Under the pieces are notes generated by a model, which was given only the letters and a program-made list of their open reading frames with translations, was not told where the DNA came from and searched no databases. From Synaphobranchus kaupii (taxonomy: Eukaryota; Chordata; Actinopteri; Anguilliformes; Synaphobranchidae): a stretch of 64,000 nucleotides of DNA. Numbering within the stretch: position 1 is the first letter of the stretch; each line of letters begins with the position of its first letter. A program made the position numbers and the translations under genes. Below are positions 1 through 64,000 of this stretch, piece by piece. The stretch spans positions 23,103,930-23,167,929 of the forward strand of contig CM056383.1 in the NCBI GenBank assembly GCA_029718625.1, in the 5' to 3' direction.

Positions 1-3000
1 TAAAATTACCAGACGGTCCATAGAAATGGCATTTGAAGTAGCTGTCCTTACCAAATGCTTTTGTGGAGTGTCAAGAAAGCTCCCCCCACCCCTGTATTTC
101 TCCCCCACCCCTTTTTGTTCCCCTTGCATTTAATTATCCTGTACTGTGATAGTTATTTTCAGTGCTGCCTATCCCTCTCATAATTATGCCAGCTGTCTTG
201 CTTTTTGAGAACTGTCAATCCCCTCCACAACATCTAGCAAGAGTTTCTATTGTGTATTTGTGTGTTAAAATGGCCCCCCGCCCTGAACTTGCTCAGGAAA
301 ACCGACTGCTGCCTTTAAGCCTTATTCTATAATAAATTAACCTAAGATTCATCTTTCATATATGACAAGCACTCAGTCGAGTACACTCAGAGAGAAAGGT
401 GCATTTAATCCGTAATTTGTGGTTCAGGAACTGTTCATAGAGCTCACCTAGTGGTTATGAATAAATAAATTGAAAAATTAAAAAACACAGTAGTACTTCA
501 CACAGTAGCTCTCTTTTTCATGTTAGTTACATGATAAGAGTCTGGTTTAGTGAAAACAGTTCAGTCACCATAACAGTGAACCTTTTAACATGAAAGTACA
601 AATTGCGCCACTGACATCCCAAGCTTTGAAGGGTAAGTGCAATAATGGCTAGAGGAAAACTTTCACAAAACTCACAATATCTGAGCGTTTTCATCGGGCA
701 TCCGAATGCAGTGCACATAAGTCCTTGTAGCAAACACTGAGGATGAAGACATCTGAGAAACCAAACTGGCTGAGAGCAGCAGTTTAAAGTTTATGATTCT
801 ATCTCCTGTACTTCAAACTGAAACCGCTGATCTTCCCTTCACTTCTATGTTCTTTTATCAGCATTTCCATTGTGTATTTTGGAAATCACCAGCATCTCCA
901 CAAAATTGGAGAAACCTCTGCCTTTTACCGAGGACTGAGTTAATTTTCTTCCAGGATGGTATGAAAATGAGAAGGCTTGTTCCTCAGTATTTTAGCCGCT
1001 TATTAAAATATCTCCTGTCCTTCACTAGCACGGGGAACTACAGAAGCAAATGCAGAGACAAAACTATGCAATTTATCAGATAATATGTGTCAAGCGATAA
1101 TATGTGTCAAGTTTATTTGTATAAACATGCAACACAGCAAGCTGAAAATGTAGAACAGACGCCTACTGCAAAACTTTGCGTAAGAAGGTGCACACAGTGT
1201 CTGCTTCTGGTCGAGACCACTTCATCTGCCATTACCTTCGGTATGCTTCACTGATGGACGTAGTACATGGCTTGTATGCAGTACAGACCAGGCTTAAGAA
1301 ATAAATGATTATATTCGGTAGTAAGTAGCATGATTTTATTCAACTGGCCTAAAGCAAATGAATTGTATCTAATTCAGTCAACAGTGTTGGAGTTAGTACA
1401 ATTTGTATTCTTACTTGGGACATGATAAAAATGTGTTACAGCTTGTTCAGCAGATTCTTTTGAAGAGCTAGTACTTATGGATTGTTAAAATAAATTTGTC
1501 TTTTTGACTGATCATTCCAACTGGATTGAATTCCTTGTGTTTTTGCTTTCTTTTTTTTGCTCGGTTTTTGTGCACTTACTCTTGACACACCATGGTTAAC
1601 AGGTTGCTGAGCGAATGCTGTTATTGAAATTATGCTGTAAAACGGTCTTGATTGTTGTCATACTGCAAAATTTCCTATATCTTTCTGTAACTGTCAGTGT
1701 GCGCTTATGGCGCTGTGTTCACTGCTGAAGATACTATGCCGGGCTGTAGTAGCCCTAAGGGGCCCTTAGACTCGGTCCCCTTTGTATCCTGGTTTTTGTT
1801 CCAGCCACAACTGCAACCCCTGAATACTAAGTTGTTCATTATTCTTAATTATTCACTTTTTTAATTTAACCTTTTAAAAACTATTTTACGACCAAGACTC
1901 TTGCCCTGACCCATAAACTGGGGAGGTTATAGTACAATTACTACTGAAGGCATGTGTTCATGTTCAAGTCAAGGAGTTTGTTTCCCTTCTTATGAGTGTA
2001 ATGCCTTTGTGAATATTCATTATCATCTGTGAAATCTGTAGGGCTGCCCCCGAGCAAAGATTTGCTTAGTCGACTACAGTCGACTAACCATCGCACATTT
2101 ATGATGTTAATTTAATTATTTAAATATGTATTTTTGAGCATCAGAAAATGGTTTGACTTCCATCTAATCTATAGTAAGTTTAGTATATTACAGAGAAATA
2201 CAAACCCGTCATTATGAGCATTTAAAATATCAATTATAGCTACAAGCACAGGTTGCGATTTGCTGGCCTGTGCTGCCTATTAACGGCATCGGTTTGCTTA
2301 TGGCCCGCATTGTAGGCTATTAACGGCATAGACAAAGCGGTAAATGAATGTCGGAACAACAAGCAATGAGACATTTAACTTTATTTTTATTTATACTCTT
2401 TATAACAACACACAGCTTAAAAATAGTGAATGACTAAATAAAAAAGCAGCCTTTTGTCCAGTGATACGAAAGAGCACTGGAATGGAGTTTTTGAAGACAA
2501 ACACAGGCAGCTTAATATCTGCAAAGTGGATATAATATGTGCCCCTCTTGGCCAGACTGAAGTCTTCCTGGTATGAAGAGGGACATGTGAAGAAGACCTC
2601 TGATATTCCTGTATTTAGTCTATAATTAGGTATTATATAAAGATTCGGAAGATCGGCTTATGACTGTGGTTGCCATACTTCAGCAAAGTGCTTAACCTGA
2701 ATAGCTTCAATTAAAGGGTCAAGTAAACTAAATTGCGGGCTAAATTTAACTAGAGATTTAATTATTTTGTATTTTTTTCCTAGTGACCTTGTAGTGACCA
2801 TTGCCATGATGCAAGGAAGAATGATTTCAGACGGAAAAACATTCTCTTCTAAGCCCATGCTCATAAATTCACTTGAATCTTGACTCCTGTGTTGACTAAG
2901 TGGCAGAATTAATATAGTGGGGACCTTCAGGGCTTGACTTAGTTTTAGTTTTTATTGTGCTTCCCTCAATCAGCTTCGGGTTTCAAGTTCTTAAGGATAC

Positions 3001-3371
3001 TTGTACACAGTTTACGACAGGACAACAACAAAAAAAAACTACAAACAGTATTATGCTGCGTTCAATTGATAACGCTTGTGAAGCTCTGAAGATTTTGCAT
3101 CTTTGGCTGTTGATGACAATGTTGTGTTGGAGTCTTGAGAGCACAGTATAGATGCTGCCCAAAGTAGAGTGGGAAGGGTAGCGTTGTGGAGGGAGATTTT
3201 ATTTGAGAACAATGCAGCGAGCCTAATTCTTGGACGAGCTCCGAGTTTACTATCCACCTGTGGAGCTGCTGTTCTTGAGTTTTTCTTGCCAGGGTGAGGT
3301 TTTTAGGAAAAGTTGGCAGGATGGTGTTTCTGATGGTTGTTTTCTGTCTCTTCTCCCACTTTCTCCTTCAG
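1..3371. other. Intron 1 of kdm6a (or upstream sequence); no coding seen
   Basis: AT-rich, without a CpG island or a segment resembling the alanine-rich UTX exon 1, so the promoter and exon 1 probably lie outside the window. A 17-bp unit is tandemly duplicated at 1079-1111. The left end of a hAT-like element starts near 2039. Small open frames are not supported by codon or protein similarity. Confidence 0.6.
2039..2400. mobile_element. hAT-like element fragment, left end only
   Basis: Starts with TAGGGCTGCCCCCGA and then carries two tracts of GTCGACTA (about 2070-2086), the hallmark of a common family of fish non-autonomous hAT elements. No matching inverted right end (GGGGGCAGCCCTA) was found downstream, so it looks truncated. 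The end point given is a guess. Confidence 0.45.
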
Positions 3372-63473
<60,102 letters not shown>

Positions 63474-64000
63474 GTGAGACTCCCCGCCCCTGGATGACCC
63501 GAGTGTGGAACAGGGCTCAGATGGCGGCAGGCGGTTTTCACACCTCCGGCAGGAAACGTTGTCACCGTTCGTTGTGTTGTGTTCTGTCCGTTATCTCGGT
63601 ACGATAGTGAGTATCAGTATGAGAAAGTTGTAGTACTTTTAGCTGAATGTAGTTAGCTGATTGTACTCATCTAATGGTGGACCTCCCCAGCCGGAGGGCC
63701 ACAAGGCTAAAATTGTTACATTTTGAAAAAAGTTAAGAAATAACATTTTGAAATGGGGTACCAGAGGAAATGTGTTAATTTCACCATTCTCTTCCAGTAG
63801 CGGTTCCCTGTAAAATGAAGAGGTTTTAATATGCTTTTACGGGCAGATAGGCTGCATAGCCTATTTCGCGACTGCCGTTTCAGCGTCATTGGTCTTTTTT
63901 CCTTCACTCTTCCCTCCCCTGCCTTCAGACGCAATAATTATTTCTTTGCAGGCAAAGCGAAATAGGGGAATGTGGGAAGTTTTGTGCTGTGAATCGTTTC
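63474..64000 (+). other. Start of kdm6a intron 17
   Basis: Follows the donor GTGAGA. No exon, repeat family or regulatory site recognised up to the window end. Confidence 0.7.

Noticed and set aside
1..350. Possible 3' UTR of an upstream gene (AATAAATTAA near 331)
   Set aside because: A lone AATAAA-like string in AT-rich DNA. No coding sequence precedes it in the window.

Overview
This window is animal genomic DNA, almost certainly from a teleost fish. It holds the 5' half of one large gene, kdm6a (UTX, the histone H3K27me2/3 demethylase), on the + strand. Sixteen exons can be placed with GT-AG boundaries and matching reading phases. They run from the exon starting [11 protein letters not shown] (3372) to the exon ending SADVLKACR (63473) and encode 869 complete codons plus two bases. 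They cover all recognisable TPR repeats and most of the disordered, Ser/Pro-rich linker. The first exon lies upstream of the window. The JmjC catalytic domain and zinc-binding domain lie downstream, so nothing catalytic is visible here. The teleost assignment rests on the protein plus the fish-type repeats: a Sleeping Beauty-like Tc1 element, other Tc1 elements, many hAT-like elements, and the fish repeat with 'tttatccaaagcgac'. Teleosts can carry two kdm6a copies (kdm6a, kdm6al), and I cannot tell which this is.

Layout: 1-3371 intron 1 or upstream; exons 2-5 at 3372, 17457, 23544 and 33881, separated by 6-14 kb introns packed with transposons; exons 6-7 at 40133 and 40829; a 1.9 kb GT-rich minisatellite at 41172-43054; a nest of elements at about 43178-46552; exons 8-11 between 46682 and 56618; exon 12 at 58007; then a compact cluster (60648-63473) with an in-frame cassette exon carrying an SPAKRKR-type nuclear localisation signal, three further phase-0 exons and the long linker exon. 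Exon numbers assume exactly one exon upstream.

No second host gene was recognised. Most long open frames outside the exons are transposase remnants or readings of simple repeats. The largest, 660 codons on the - strand at 41141-43123, is an antisense reading of the minisatellite. The introns record layered insertions. A Tc1 transposase gene is split by a hAT-like element with a perfect 8-bp target duplication, which is itself split by a third element. A LINE fragment is split by a 2.9 kb composite. A foldback element has been opened by a Sleeping Beauty-like copy. The least explained coding-like feature is a 192-codon ORF at 21206-21784 with paired CxxC motifs, inside a possible TTAA-flanked element.
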